Source of the DNA: DAIMFL01 sp964372215
GTDB taxonomy: Bacteria > Pseudomonadota > Alphaproteobacteria > Dongiales > Dongiaceae
Length of the DNA stretch: 64,000 nucleotides
Assembly: GCA_964372215.1 (NCBI GenBank)
Contig: CAYJQC010000002.1
Coordinates: 62,001-126,000 of the forward strand
Direction of reading: 5' to 3'
Shown: one piece after another, positions 52,217 through 60,692 of the stretch
Position numbering within the stretch: position 1 is the first letter of the stretch
Layout: every line of letters begins with the position of its first letter
Notes under the pieces: generated by a model
What the model was told of the DNA's origin: nothing
Databases searched by the model: none
The model's input: the letters and a program-made list of their open reading frames with translations, nothing else
Program-made: the position numbers and the translations under genes

Positions 52217-52788
52217 GCGTTGATCTGCTTCTCGATCTCGGCGCCGATGTCGCGCATCAGCAGCTCGGTCATCTCGAACCACAGCCGCTCGCGCTGATTG
52301 AGGGTCAGGTCCTCGGCGACCGACTGGCCGCGCGTCGCCCGCGCGGTGATGCTGCCGCGCCGCAGGCCCGAGGTGTTCTCGGCATCGAGCCGCACCTCGA
52401 GGGTGGCGTCGTAGCGGTAGGACTGGTCGGTGGTGAACACGCCCTTGAGCCCGGTGGTGCGCGCCAGCGGAACCTCGACCACGTCGGCCCGCAGGATGGT
52501 GAGCAGCGCGCCGCCATTGCTGCCGGCGGCGACCAGCCGGTCCTCGGCCCAGCGCGTCATCGCCTTGGCCGGCGGCGTCGGAAACAGATGCTCGACATTC
52601 GGCGCCGCCATCGGCGGACGGTAGCTGTCGACCACGTCGACCACCGCGACGTCGAGCCGGATCGGTGGCAGATAGGCATAGGTCAGCTCGGGAAAGGTGT
52701 AGCGCTGGGGCGGCGTGTTGCAGCCGGCGAGGGTTCCCGCCGCGGTGGCGGCCAGTCCGATGAGCACGGCGCGGCGGGTCACGATCAT
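52192..52788 (-). CDS. Lipoprotein of unknown function
   Basis: A 198-residue protein with a signal peptide and lipobox LAGC (Cys23). The mature part has LPPIRLDVAVVDVVDSYRPP and a region of alternating strands and helices (SYRYDATLEVRLDAENTSGL). I do not recognise a named family. It resembles the small lipoproteins often encoded near hslO in alphaproteobacteria. It is downstream of hslO on the same strand and convergent with PAP2. Confidence 0.75.
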   Translation of the reverse strand: MIVTRRAVLIGLAATAAGTLAGCNTPPQRYTFPELTYAYLPPIRLDVAVVDVVDSYRPPMAAPNVEHLFPTPPAKAMTRWAEDRLVAAGSNGGALLTILRADVVEVPLARTTGLKGVFTTDQSYRYDATLEVRLDAENTSGLRRGSITARATRGQSVAEDLTLNQRERLWFEMTELLMRDIGAEIEKQINAYLSAFLV

Positions 52789-52878
52789 GTCAGGCCTCGG
52801 CGCGGGGGAAGATTGCGGTGCGATGTGCGGGCGTCGAGCATCGCCGCCGCTGCCGTGCCGGTCAAGCCGGCCGTGCCG

Positions 52879-53844
52879 TCAGGAACCGTAGAGCTGGTCG
52901 AGCGCGGCTTCGTCGAAGCCGTAGCGCCGGCTGCAGAACTCGCAGGTGATCACCACCTCGCCGTCGATCGTGAGCGATTCGATCTCGTCGCGCGGCAGCG
53001 ATTTCAGCACGGTCTCGACCCGCGCCTGCGAACAGCGGCAGCGGGCGCGGCAGGGCTGCGGCGCGGTCACCCGCACGCCGTCCTCGTGGAACAGCCGATA
53101 GAGCAGGTCGTTGGCGCCGAGCGCGGGATCGGTGAGCTCCGCCGAGGTCGCGCTCGCCATCAGCACCAGCGACCGGCGCCAGGTTTCCGCCGCGTCCTCC
53201 GCGGCCCCGGGACCGGGCGCGCCGCGTTCCTCCGGCAGTTGCTGCAGCAGGATGACGCCGGCGCGCCAATGCCCGGCGGGATCGTCGTCGCGGGGGCCGA
53301 CCGCCAGCTTGATGCCGGTCGCGAGCTGCTCCGACTGCCGGAAATAGTGCTGGACGCAGTCGACCAGGGTGGCGCCGTCGAGCTCGACGATGCCCTGGTA
53401 GCGCTCGGTGTTGCTGCCCTGGTCGACGGTGAAGGCGAGATAGCCTTGGCCGAGCAGCCGCGGCACCGTCCCGAGCGGGCCGCCGGTCTCGGCGGTGCGC
53501 CGGGCCAGGCGCTCGGCGTCGTAGCTGGCATAGCCGCGCAGGTCGCCGCCGCTGGTCGCGTCGGCCACCATCAGGCTGACCGGCCCGTCGCCCTTCACCT
53601 GCAGCGTGAAGACGCCGTCGTACTTGAGCAGGCTGGACAGCCCGGCAGCGAGCGCCAGCATCTCCGCCAGCAGCCGCGCCACCGCCGGCGGATAGTCGTG
53701 GCGGCCGAGAACCTCGTCGACCAGCGGCCCGAGACGCACCAGCCGACCCATCACCGGCTTGCCCTCGATGTGGAAGGGCTGCACCAGATCGTCCGGCGCG
53801 GACGCGGATCCGCCCGCCGGGCCTTGTGCCGTGTCGCCGCTCAT
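52879..53844 (-). CDS. hslO: Hsp33 redox-regulated chaperone
   Basis: A roughly 321-residue holdase that is activated by oxidation. The C-terminal zinc-redox switch is present: CRC in RARCRCSQ and CEFC in VITCEFCSRRYG. The core has MLALAAGLSSLLKYDGVFTLQ and GQGYLAFTVDQG. The ATG at 53844 lies 31 bp after argF. A GTG at 53886 that overlaps the argF stop would add 14 residues. Last gene of the argD-argF-hslO run. Confidence 0.93.
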   Translation of the reverse strand: MSGDTAQGPAGGSASAPDDLVQPFHIEGKPVMGRLVRLGPLVDEVLGRHDYPPAVARLLAEMLALAAGLSSLLKYDGVFTLQVKGDGPVSLMVADATSGGDLRGYASYDAERLARRTAETGGPLGTVPRLLGQGYLAFTVDQGSNTERYQGIVELDGATLVDCVQHYFRQSEQLATGIKLAVGPRDDDPAGHWRAGVILLQQLPEERGAPGPGAAEDAAETWRRSLVLMASATSAELTDPALGANDLLYRLFHEDGVRVTAPQPCRARCRCSQARVETVLKSLPRDEIESLTIDGEVVITCEFCSRRYGFDEAALDQLYGS

Positions 53845-53875
53845 CCGATCGCTGATTCCGTCCGATTGCGCCGGT

Positions 53876-54811
53876 TCAGATCGCACCCAGGCACCAGGCC
53901 AGGATGCCTTTCTGGGCGTGCAGGCGGTTCTCCGCCTCGTCCCACACCACCGATTGCGGCCCGTCGATGACCTCGGCGGTCACCTCCTCGCCGCGATGGG
54001 CGGGCAGGCAATGCATGAATATGGCGTCGGGCTTGGCCATTTTCATCACCCTGGCGTCGACCCGGAACGGCGCCAGCAGGTTGTGGCGGTCGGCCGCGTC
54101 CTGGTCGCCCATGGAGACCCAGGTATCGGTGACCACGCAGTCGGCACCGCCCACCGCCGCCTCGACCTGGTCGGTGATGGTGATCGGCGCGCCCTGCGCC
54201 TTGGCCCAGGCGACCACGTCGGCCGGCGGCGGCAGCTCGTTGGGGCAGCCGATCCTGAGCTCGAAGCCGAAGCGGCCGGCGGCGTGCAGCCACGAGGTCG
54301 CCATGTTGTTGCCGTCGCCGCTCCAGGCGATGCGCTTGCCGGCGATGCTCCCGCGATGCTCCTCGAAGGTCATCACGTCGGCCATCAACTGGCAGGGGTG
54401 GGTGCGGTCGGTCAGGCCGTTGATGACCGGCACCGTGGCGTTCGCCGCCAGCTCCAGCAGCTTCTCCTCCTGGGTGGTGCGCAGCATGATGGCATCGACA
54501 TAGCGCGACAGCACCCGCGCGGTGTCGGCCACGGTTTCGCCGCGGCCGAGCTGGGAGCCGTTGCGCTCCAGCACGATGACCTCGCCGCCCATCTGCTTGA
54601 AGCCGGCCTCGAACGACACCCGGGTGCGGGTCGACGGCTTCTCGAAGATCAGCGCCAGCATCTTGCCGTCGAACAGGTTGCGGCCGGCATCCGCGGCCGA
54701 CGCACCGGCCTTGAATTTCGCGCTGCGCGCCAGGATGGCCCGCAGGGTAGCGGTATCGAGCCGGTCGAGATCGAGGAAATGCCGTGGGCCTGCCGGGCTC
54801 TGCCGCGACAT
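53876..54811 (-). CDS. argF: Ornithine carbamoyltransferase
   Basis: Makes citrulline from ornithine and carbamoyl phosphate. The product is 311 residues. The carbamoyl-phosphate site is EKPSTRTRVSF, and HPCQLMADVMTF and the ornithine-site Cys in MHCLPAHRGEE are all present. Its ATG overlaps the argD stop by one base (TGATG), so it is coupled with argD. Confidence 0.97.
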   Translation of the reverse strand: MSRQSPAGPRHFLDLDRLDTATLRAILARSAKFKAGASAADAGRNLFDGKMLALIFEKPSTRTRVSFEAGFKQMGGEVIVLERNGSQLGRGETVADTARVLSRYVDAIMLRTTQEEKLLELAANATVPVINGLTDRTHPCQLMADVMTFEEHRGSIAGKRIAWSGDGNNMATSWLHAAGRFGFELRIGCPNELPPPADVVAWAKAQGAPITITDQVEAAVGGADCVVTDTWVSMGDQDAADRHNLLAPFRVDARVMKMAKPDAIFMHCLPAHRGEEVTAEVIDGPQSVVWDEAENRLHAQKGILAWCLGAI

Positions 54812-56004
54812 CACGCGGCACCCTGGCGCGCCGTTCGTGGCCAGGCGGCGCAGACCGCGTCGATGATCGCCATCGCCTCGTCGATCTGCGACTCCTCGAC
54901 GATGAGCGGCGGCAACAGGCGCACCACGTTGTCGCCGGCGCCGACCGTCAGCATCCCCTTGTCGCGCAGGGCCGCCACCATCTCCAGGTTCGGCACCACG
55001 CATTTGAGGCCGACCATGAGGCCGAGTCCGCGCACGCTGTCGAGCGCCGCCGGATGTTTCTTGCACAGCGCCTCGAGCCGGGCGCGCAGCAGCTTGCCCA
55101 TGCGCTGCACATGTTCGAAGAAGCCCGGCGCCAGCATGACGTCGAGCACCGCGTTGCCGACCGCCATGGCGAGCGGATTGCCGCCGAAGGTGGTGCCGTG
55201 GCTGCCGGCGGTCAGCGCCCGCGCCGCCTTCTCGTTGGCCAGGCAGGCGCCGATCGGAAAGCCGCCGCCCAGGCCCTTGGCCGCCGCCACGATGTCCGGC
55301 TTCACCCCGGCCCATTCATGGGCGAACAGCTTGCCGGTGCGGCCCATGCCGCACTGCACCTCGTCGAAGAACAGCAGCAGGCCGTACTCGTCCGCGGCCG
55401 CCCGCAGGCCGCGCAGATACTCGGCCGGGGCCGGGGTCATGCCGCCCTCGCCCTGCACCGGCTCCACCAGGATCGCCGCGGTCTGCTCGCCGATCGCGGC
55501 GCGCAGCTCGTTCAAGTTGCCGAAGGCGACATGGTCGAAGCCATCGACCTCGGGCCCGAAGCCCTTCAGGTTCTTCTCCTGGCCCGCCGCCGAGATGGTC
55601 GACAGCGTGCGGCCGTGGAAGCTGCCGCGGCAGGTGATGACCCGGTAGCGCTCGGGATCGCCGAAATCGTCGTGGTACTTGCGGATCATCTTGAGGCCGC
55701 ATTCCACCGCCTCGGCGCCGGAATTGGTGAAGAACACCGAATCCGCGAAGCTCGCCGCCACCAGCCGCTCGGCCAGCCGCTCCTGCCCCGGAATCTTGAA
55801 CATGTTGGAGGTGTGCCAGAGCTTCTGGGCCTGCTCGGTCAGCGCCTGCACCAGATGGGGATGGCTGTGGCCCAGCGCGGTGACCGCGATGCCGCTGCCG
55901 AAATCGAGGAATCGTCGCCCGTCGGTGGCGTAGAGATAGGCCCCCTCGCCCCGCTCGAAGCTGACATCCGCCCGGTTATAGGTTGGCATCACCGCTGGAA
56001 TCAC
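54811..56004 (-). CDS. argD: Acetylornithine aminotransferase
   Basis: A 397-residue class III PLP enzyme in arginine synthesis. The PLP Lys is in AAAKGLGGGFPIGA, the phosphate site in NSGAEAVE, and FFDEVQCGMGRTG carries the Asp. The GTG start at 56004 was chosen because GAGGAA lies 8 nt upstream and the N-terminus then reads MIPAVMPTYNRADV, like its relatives. First gene of the operon. A promoter is visible about 95 bp upstream. Confidence 0.95.
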   Translation of the reverse strand: MIPAVMPTYNRADVSFERGEGAYLYATDGRRFLDFGSGIAVTALGHSHPHLVQALTEQAQKLWHTSNMFKIPGQERLAERLVAASFADSVFFTNSGAEAVECGLKMIRKYHDDFGDPERYRVITCRGSFHGRTLSTISAAGQEKNLKGFGPEVDGFDHVAFGNLNELRAAIGEQTAAILVEPVQGEGGMTPAPAEYLRGLRAAADEYGLLLFFDEVQCGMGRTGKLFAHEWAGVKPDIVAAAKGLGGGFPIGACLANEKAARALTAGSHGTTFGGNPLAMAVGNAVLDVMLAPGFFEHVQRMGKLLRARLEALCKKHPAALDSVRGLGLMVGLKCVVPNLEMVAALRDKGMLTVGAGDNVVRLLPPLIVEESQIDEAMAIIDAVCAAWPRTARQGAA

Positions 56005-56096
56005 GGCAGCATTCCTCTCGAGAATGGGTTCGCCCCCGGACGCCATCATCGCGACCGGCTGTGTCTTCAGTCTCGGGGCGTCCGCGGAAAGGCGCA

Positions 56097-56126
56097 AATA
56101 TCGGGGAGAAGGCCGGCCCCTGTCAA
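56097..56126 (-). promoter_or_regulatory. Predicted promoter of argD-argF-hslO
   Basis: Perfect TTGACA (56121-56126), 18 bp, GATATT (56097-56102) on the minus strand, between the divergent argD and ppk2 genes. Confidence 0.6.
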
Positions 56127-56191
56127 CGAAAGCCCGGCAGCGCCCGGGACGGCGCGCCGGCGGGCGGCGGCCCCGATGCCAAGGAAACGAC

Positions 56192-57046
56192 ATGGCCAGC
56201 ACCAAGGAAAACGCCGCGAAGCGCCGCAAGGGCCAGGCGCTCCGGCTTGCCGACGTAGAGCAGGGCCGCCAGGTCAAGGACGAGGCCGCCTATGAAAAGC
56301 GGCTGGCCAGGCTCCAGCTCCGCCTGATGCAGGTCCAGCAGGCCTATCGCCGCCAGGGCCGCCGCGGGGTGGTGGTGCTGGAAGGCTGGGACACCGCCGG
56401 CAAGGGCGGCCTGATCCGCCGCATGACCGTGAAGCTGGACCCGCGGCAATGCCGGGTCTGGCCGATCAGCGCCCCCGCCCCGCAGGAGCTGGGCCAGCAT
56501 TATCTGCAGCGCTTCTGGCGCCGGCTGCCCGATGCCGGGACCCTCGTCGTGTTCGACCGTTCCTGGTACGGCCGGGTCCTGGTGGAACGGGTCGAGGGCA
56601 TCGCCAGCCCGGCCGAATGGACCCGCGCCTATGGCGAGATCAACGAGTTCGAGAGCATGCTGCACGATGACGGGGTGCGGCTGGTGAAGCTGTTCCTGCA
56701 TATCGACAAGCAGGTTCAGCTCAAACGATTCCGCGAGCGGCTGGACGTGCCCTACAAGCGCTGGAAGCTGACCCCCGACGACATCCGCAACCACCTGCGC
56801 TGGGACGACTACGTGACTGCGGCCGACGACATGTTCGCCCGCACCTCGAAGCGCGCGGCGCCCTGGCACATCATTCCCGCCAACAAGAAATGGTACGCCC
56901 GCATCAAGGGGCTGGCGACCATCGTCGAGGCGCTGTCCGACGGCGTCGACCTGGAGCCGCCGCCCCTGGAGCCGCGCATCGCCGCGGCGATCGAGGATCT
57001 CGAGGAGGGCCACCCAGACCGCGCGGCCGGCCATTTCAAGTTCTGA
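56192..57046 (+). CDS. ppk2: Polyphosphate kinase 2 family protein
   Basis: A 284-residue PPK2. The P-loop is EGWDTAGKGGLIRRM (Walker A), and the Walker B / lid region is VFDRSWYGRVLVERVEG. DVPYKRWKLTPDD and PWHIIPANKKWYARI close the domain. PPK2 enzymes move phosphate between polyphosphate and nucleotides. The subclass (GDP/ADP or AMP as acceptor) cannot be told by eye. The N-terminus has a Lys-rich lead (KENAAKRRKGQ). Confidence 0.92.
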   Translation: MASTKENAAKRRKGQALRLADVEQGRQVKDEAAYEKRLARLQLRLMQVQQAYRRQGRRGVVVLEGWDTAGKGGLIRRMTVKLDPRQCRVWPISAPAPQELGQHYLQRFWRRLPDAGTLVVFDRSWYGRVLVERVEGIASPAEWTRAYGEINEFESMLHDDGVRLVKLFLHIDKQVQLKRFRERLDVPYKRWKLTPDDIRNHLRWDDYVTAADDMFARTSKRAAPWHIIPANKKWYARIKGLATIVEALSDGVDLEPPPLEPRIAAAIEDLEEGHPDRAAGHFKF

Positions 57047-57063
57047 GCGCGCGGACGGCGCCG

Positions 57064-57954
57064 TCAGTACACCTGGGTGACCCGATAGCCGCGCTGCTCC
57101 AGGAGGCGCAGCACGCCCTCGTCGCCCGGCAGGTGCAGGGCGCCGACCGCGACGAAGGCGTCGCCGGCCGCGAACAGCGTCTCCATGCGCGCCAGCATCC
57201 GGTGATTGCGGTCGACCAGCAGATAGCGGTTCAGCACCCGCATCAGGTCGCGCATCTCGGCCGGCGCCGCCTCCGCCTGCCGGTACAGCCCGGCGAGATC
57301 GCCCGCTAGGTACATCGCCTTCATGTCGGCGATGGTATCGAGCGCGTCGTCGTCCTCGAGCGCCCGCTCCAGGAGCTGGCGCTCCTGGTCGTCGCTCAGC
57401 CGCTCGAACGGCGCGAAATGCTCGGCCGGAGTCTCCAGGCCATAGACCTGCTTGCCGTCCGCGCCGGCCTCGTTGCGCAGGAGATCGTCGAGGATGCGCT
57501 GGCCGAGCGGCACGCGCTGATAGCGGGCGAGGTCGAAGCTGACGAACACCGCGATCGCCCAGGGCTTGAGCCGCTGCAGCTTCTCGGTGTCGATGCCGAT
57601 CCGACCGGCGCGGTCGATCACCCGGGCGAACAGCTCCGGTCCGATCAGGTCGACCAGCGCCTGGTCCGGCGGCAGCATCACCGCCCGATCCAGGTAGTCC
57701 TCGGTCGCGCCGTCCCAGACGATCTCGAGGGCGACGTTGCGCGCGCCGCGCAGGGCGGCGCGGACGGAGTCCGGCAGGGTGGTGACCGCGGGATCGGCGA
57801 CGTGCATGGTGCCGAACACGTGGCTCGGGCGCTGCCCCGGCCGCTCGATCCGGAACAGCAGGCCTTCGCCGAAGGGGATATCAGGCTGATCGGCGACCGC
57901 CGCGCCCGGGAGCAACAGCCCGACGATCAGGACCAGCCGAACCAGGAGTGCCAT
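57064..57954 (-). CDS. TraB/GumN-family periplasmic protein
   Basis: A 296-residue protein with a signal peptide (cleavage near AVA-DQ). The family motifs are SHVFGTMHVADP (about residues 44-55) and, near the end, FVAVGALHLPGDEGVLRLLEQRGY with the conserved His. GumN/TraB proteins are thought to be metal-dependent hydrolases with unknown targets. Convergent with ppk2 and isolated. Confidence 0.9.
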   Translation of the reverse strand: MALLVRLVLIVGLLLPGAAVADQPDIPFGEGLLFRIERPGQRPSHVFGTMHVADPAVTTLPDSVRAALRGARNVALEIVWDGATEDYLDRAVMLPPDQALVDLIGPELFARVIDRAGRIGIDTEKLQRLKPWAIAVFVSFDLARYQRVPLGQRILDDLLRNEAGADGKQVYGLETPAEHFAPFERLSDDQERQLLERALEDDDALDTIADMKAMYLAGDLAGLYRQAEAAPAEMRDLMRVLNRYLLVDRNHRMLARMETLFAAGDAFVAVGALHLPGDEGVLRLLEQRGYRVTQVY

Positions 57955-58070
57955 GCGCCATGCTCCGTCCGCGAGGGCCGCTGCGGACAGGGTGGCCGAG
58001 AGCGATTAAGGAGCCGTGAAGCCCGCCCCGCATGCGCGGACGCGGGCATGCCGATGCCCCCTCGGGAAGC

Positions 58071-58895
58071 TCAGGCCTTCAGGCGGAATCCGCGGGCCAG
58101 CAGGCGATGCACGACGACGAACTGCGCCCCGATCACCGCCAGCAGCAGGGCGACGCCGACACCGAGCGCGCCTTCGGCCCGGCCGGTCATGCCATAGCGG
58201 AAGCCGTCGATCACATAGAACACCGGGTTGAGCTGCACCAGCAGCCGGCCCAGGGGCGGCAGCGCCTCGATCGAGTAGAAGGTGCCCGACAGGAAGCCGA
58301 AGGGCACGACGAAGAAGGTGGTCGCGGCCGCGTAGTGGTCCCAGCGCGCCGCCCACAGCCCGACCACGATTCCGGCGAGGGCGTGCAGCAGGGCGCCGGC
58401 CACGGCGAAGAACAGCACCGCGGCGGGATCGGCGACCCCGATCGGCAGGAACAGGCTCTGGACGGCCAGCACCACCACGCCCACCACCAAGCCGGTCGAG
58501 GCGGCGGCGCCGGCATAGGCCAGGGTGCGCTCGAGCGCCGAGAGCGGCGCCATCAGGATGTCGGCGATCATGCCCTCGAGCTTGTCGTACAGGATCGAGA
58601 TCGAGCTGGTGTCGAAGGCGCGCTCGCACATGGCGTAGACGACGAGCCCGGGCGCGACGAACTGCAGGAACGGCAGGCCGCCCATGGTGATGCCCTGGCC
58701 GCCCAGGCCGAAGTTGAAGATCAGGAGATAGAGCAGGCTCATGGCGGTCGGGCCGAGCACCGAATCCGGATAGTACTTCAGCACCCGCAGCAGCTCGCGG
58801 CGATAGAGCGCGGAAAATCCGACCCAGTTGACCGTGCCGAACCGGCGCAGGCGCGGCGCGGCGACGGTCGGCGCGGCGGGAACGGCCGGCGGCAC
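58071..58895 (-). CDS. ABC-2 type permease, second of a tandem pair
   Basis: A roughly 274-residue, six-TM exporter permease of the ABC-2/NodJ-like type (LLRVLKYYPDSVLGPTAMS, FGFLSGTFYSIEALPP, NPVFYVIDGFRYGM). It ends FRLKA like its neighbour, which ends WKLKA. The start is uncertain. The GTG at 58895, 11 bp after the upstream permease, is the first acceptable codon. Paralogue of the adjacent gene. No ATPase is nearby. Confidence 0.85.
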   Translation of the reverse strand: MPPAVPAAPTVAAPRLRRFGTVNWVGFSALYRRELLRVLKYYPDSVLGPTAMSLLYLLIFNFGLGGQGITMGGLPFLQFVAPGLVVYAMCERAFDTSSISILYDKLEGMIADILMAPLSALERTLAYAGAAASTGLVVGVVVLAVQSLFLPIGVADPAAVLFFAVAGALLHALAGIVVGLWAARWDHYAAATTFFVVPFGFLSGTFYSIEALPPLGRLLVQLNPVFYVIDGFRYGMTGRAEGALGVGVALLLAVIGAQFVVVHRLLARGFRLKA

Positions 58896-58906
58896 CGCGC
58901 GCGCCC

Positions 58907-59707
58907 TCAGGCCTTGAGTTTCCAGCCGACGGTGACGAGCCGCCAGGTGAGCAGGCCGAGGGCCAGGTTGGCGCCGCCCATCACCGCGATGCCGATGGCG
59001 AGCGAACCGTCGGCATGGCCGATGAAGCCGTAGCGGAAGCCGTCGATCATGTAGAAGAACGGATTGAGGTGGGCGATCAGCTTCCACAATCCGGGCAGGC
59101 GCTCGACCGAGTAGAACGTGCCCGACAGGAAGGCGAAGGGCGTGATGACGAAATTGGTCACCGCCGCCAGATGATCGAACTTGTCGGCCCAGATCCCCGC
59201 CAGCATGCCGATCAGCGCCATCAGCAGGCTGGCCGCCACCGCGTGGAACAGCAGGAAGGGCACGCTGTGGATCTGGAACGGCACCACGATCGCCATCGCC
59301 GCGCCGACCGCGGCCCCGACCATCAGCCCGCGCGACACGCCGCCGGCGGCGAAGCCGATGGTGAGCTCGGCGGCCGACAAGGGCGGCATCAGCACGTCGA
59401 CGATGTTGCCCTGGATCTTCGAGATCATCAGCGACGACGAGGTGTTGGCGAAGGCGTTCTGCACCATCGCCATCATCACCAGCCCGGGCGCCAGGAACTG
59501 CAGATAGGGCACGCCGCCGATGGTGGCGCTGGCGCGGCCGAGCGCCAGGCTGAAGATCGCCAGGAACAGCAGCGTGGTGACGAGCGGCGCCAGGACCGTC
59601 TGGGTCGCCACCTTGATGAAGCGGCGGACCTCCTTGAGATAGAGGGTCCACAGGCCCACCCAGTTGACGGCGCCGATCTGGCGCGGCGCGGGAGAGGTCG
59701 AGTGCAT
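58907..59707 (-). CDS. ABC-2 type permease, first of a tandem pair
   Basis: A 266-residue, six-TM permease with the same order of motifs as its neighbour (FIKVATQTVLAPLVTTLLF, FAFLSGTFYSVERLP, NPFFYMIDGFRYG). The ATG at 59707 has no strong ribosome site. Two permeases in a row suggest a heterodimeric exporter or two exporters sharing a distant ATPase. Substrate unknown. Confidence 0.88.
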   Translation of the reverse strand: MHSTSPAPRQIGAVNWVGLWTLYLKEVRRFIKVATQTVLAPLVTTLLFLAIFSLALGRASATIGGVPYLQFLAPGLVMMAMVQNAFANTSSSLMISKIQGNIVDVLMPPLSAAELTIGFAAGGVSRGLMVGAAVGAAMAIVVPFQIHSVPFLLFHAVAASLLMALIGMLAGIWADKFDHLAAVTNFVITPFAFLSGTFYSVERLPGLWKLIAHLNPFFYMIDGFRYGFIGHADGSLAIGIAVMGGANLALGLLTWRLVTVGWKLKA

Positions 59708-60059
59708 GTCGGGACTTGGGATCTGGTCGGGCCCGGACCATAGGCCGGCGACCCCCGGCGCGCAAGGTCGCCTCCCCCCGGTGCGCGGCGAAGGCGCGTC
59801 GTCCGGGGCGCGGCGAAGGCGCGTCGCCCGGGGCGCGGCGAAGGCGCGTCGCCCGGGATGCCGCACGGCGGCGATCCGTGGCATCATGGCGCGATGAGCG
59901 CAGGCACAGCCCCGGCGAACCGGCCCGCCACGGCCACGGCGCGATGACGCCGCCCGCCCGCGGATCCGGCGGCGCGGCCGGGGGTCGCGCCGCCGGCCCC
60001 CGCGCCCGCCCGCCGGGGACCGCCGCCGCCCGGGAGCACCTTGCGCGCGACAATATCGC
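59708..60059. other. GC-rich intergenic region before assembly gap
   Basis: About 350 bp between the ABC-2 pair and the gap. It holds the 25-bp tandem repeat and probably the true 5' end of recX. Open frames here are arginine/alanine-rich by composition and not convincing. Confidence 0.5.
59784..59858. repeat. 25-bp tandem repeat, three copies
   Basis: Three consecutive 25-bp units (CGCGGCGAAGGCGCGTCGCC followed by CGGGG) at 59784-59808, 59809-59833 and 59834-59858, with one or two differences between them. Confidence 0.8.
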
Positions 60060-60113
60060 NNNNNNNNNNGCGGGGGGGGGGGGGGGGGGGGGGGGGCCCC
60101 CCCCCCCCCCCCC
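60060..60113. other. Assembly gap and homopolymer artefact
   Basis: Ten N (60060-60069), then a run of 25 G and a run of 17 C. Such a back-to-back homopolymer at a gap edge is almost surely an assembly or sequencing artefact, and it interrupts the start of recX. Confidence 0.9.
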
Positions 60114-60115
60114 GC

Positions 60116-60661
60116 CGCGCCGGCCGGCCGGTCACCTCCGACGACCTGGAGCAGCTTGCGCTCGACTATCTCGCCCGCTTCGCCAGTTCGGCGGCCAATC
60201 TGCGCCGGGTGCTCAAGGACAAGGTCGAGCGCTCGGCGCGCCTGCACGACACCAACCGCGAAGCCGGCCTCGCCGCGATCGAGGCGCTGATCGGCCGGCT
60301 GGTCGCGGCGGGCGCGCTCGACGACCGCCGCTTCGCCGAGGGCCGCGCCCAGAGCCTGTTCCGCCGTGGCGCCTCGCGCCGCGCCATCGCCGGCAAGCTG
60401 GCAGAAAAGGGCGTCGGCGAGGCCGAGATCGCGGCGGCGCTCGCCAGCCTCGACGAGCTGGCCGCCGATCCGGACTTCGCCGCGGCCGCCGCCTATGCCA
60501 AGCGGCGCCGGCTCGGGCCGTTCCGCGCGCCGACGGCGCGCGCCGCGCAGCGCAACAAGGACCTGGCCGCGCTCGGCCGCGCCGGATTCGGATTCGACGT
60601 CGCCCGCCGCATCGTCGATGCTGACGGCCCGGAAGCGTTGGCGGCGGAAGCCGGAGCATGA
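60116..60661 (+). CDS. recX: Regulatory protein RecX (5' end lost in gap)
   Basis: A modulator of RecA filaments. About 180 residues are readable, with the RecX helical-repeat pattern (LEQLALDYLARFASSAANLRRVL, GALDDRRFAEGRAQSLF, GASRRAIAGKLAEKGV). The N-terminal codons run into the gap and the G/C artefact, so the start is unknown. The mscS gene begins about 30 bp after its stop. recA is not in the window. Confidence 0.85.
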   Translation, partial: RAGRPVTSDDLEQLALDYLARFASSAANLRRVLKDKVERSARLHDTNREAGLAAIEALIGRLVAAGALDDRRFAEGRAQSLFRRGASRRAIAGKLAEKGVGEAEIAAALASLDELAADPDFAAAAAYAKRRRLGPFRAPTARAAQRNKDLAALGRAGFGFDVARRIVDADGPEALAAEAGA

Positions 60662-60692
60662 CGACGTCGACGCTGCCGCCGAGGAGCCCGAC

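Noticed and set aside
60072..60113. G25/C17 run as a possible quadruplex or triplex element
   Set aside because: It touches a run of N and has the form of an assembly artefact. No biological claim is safe.
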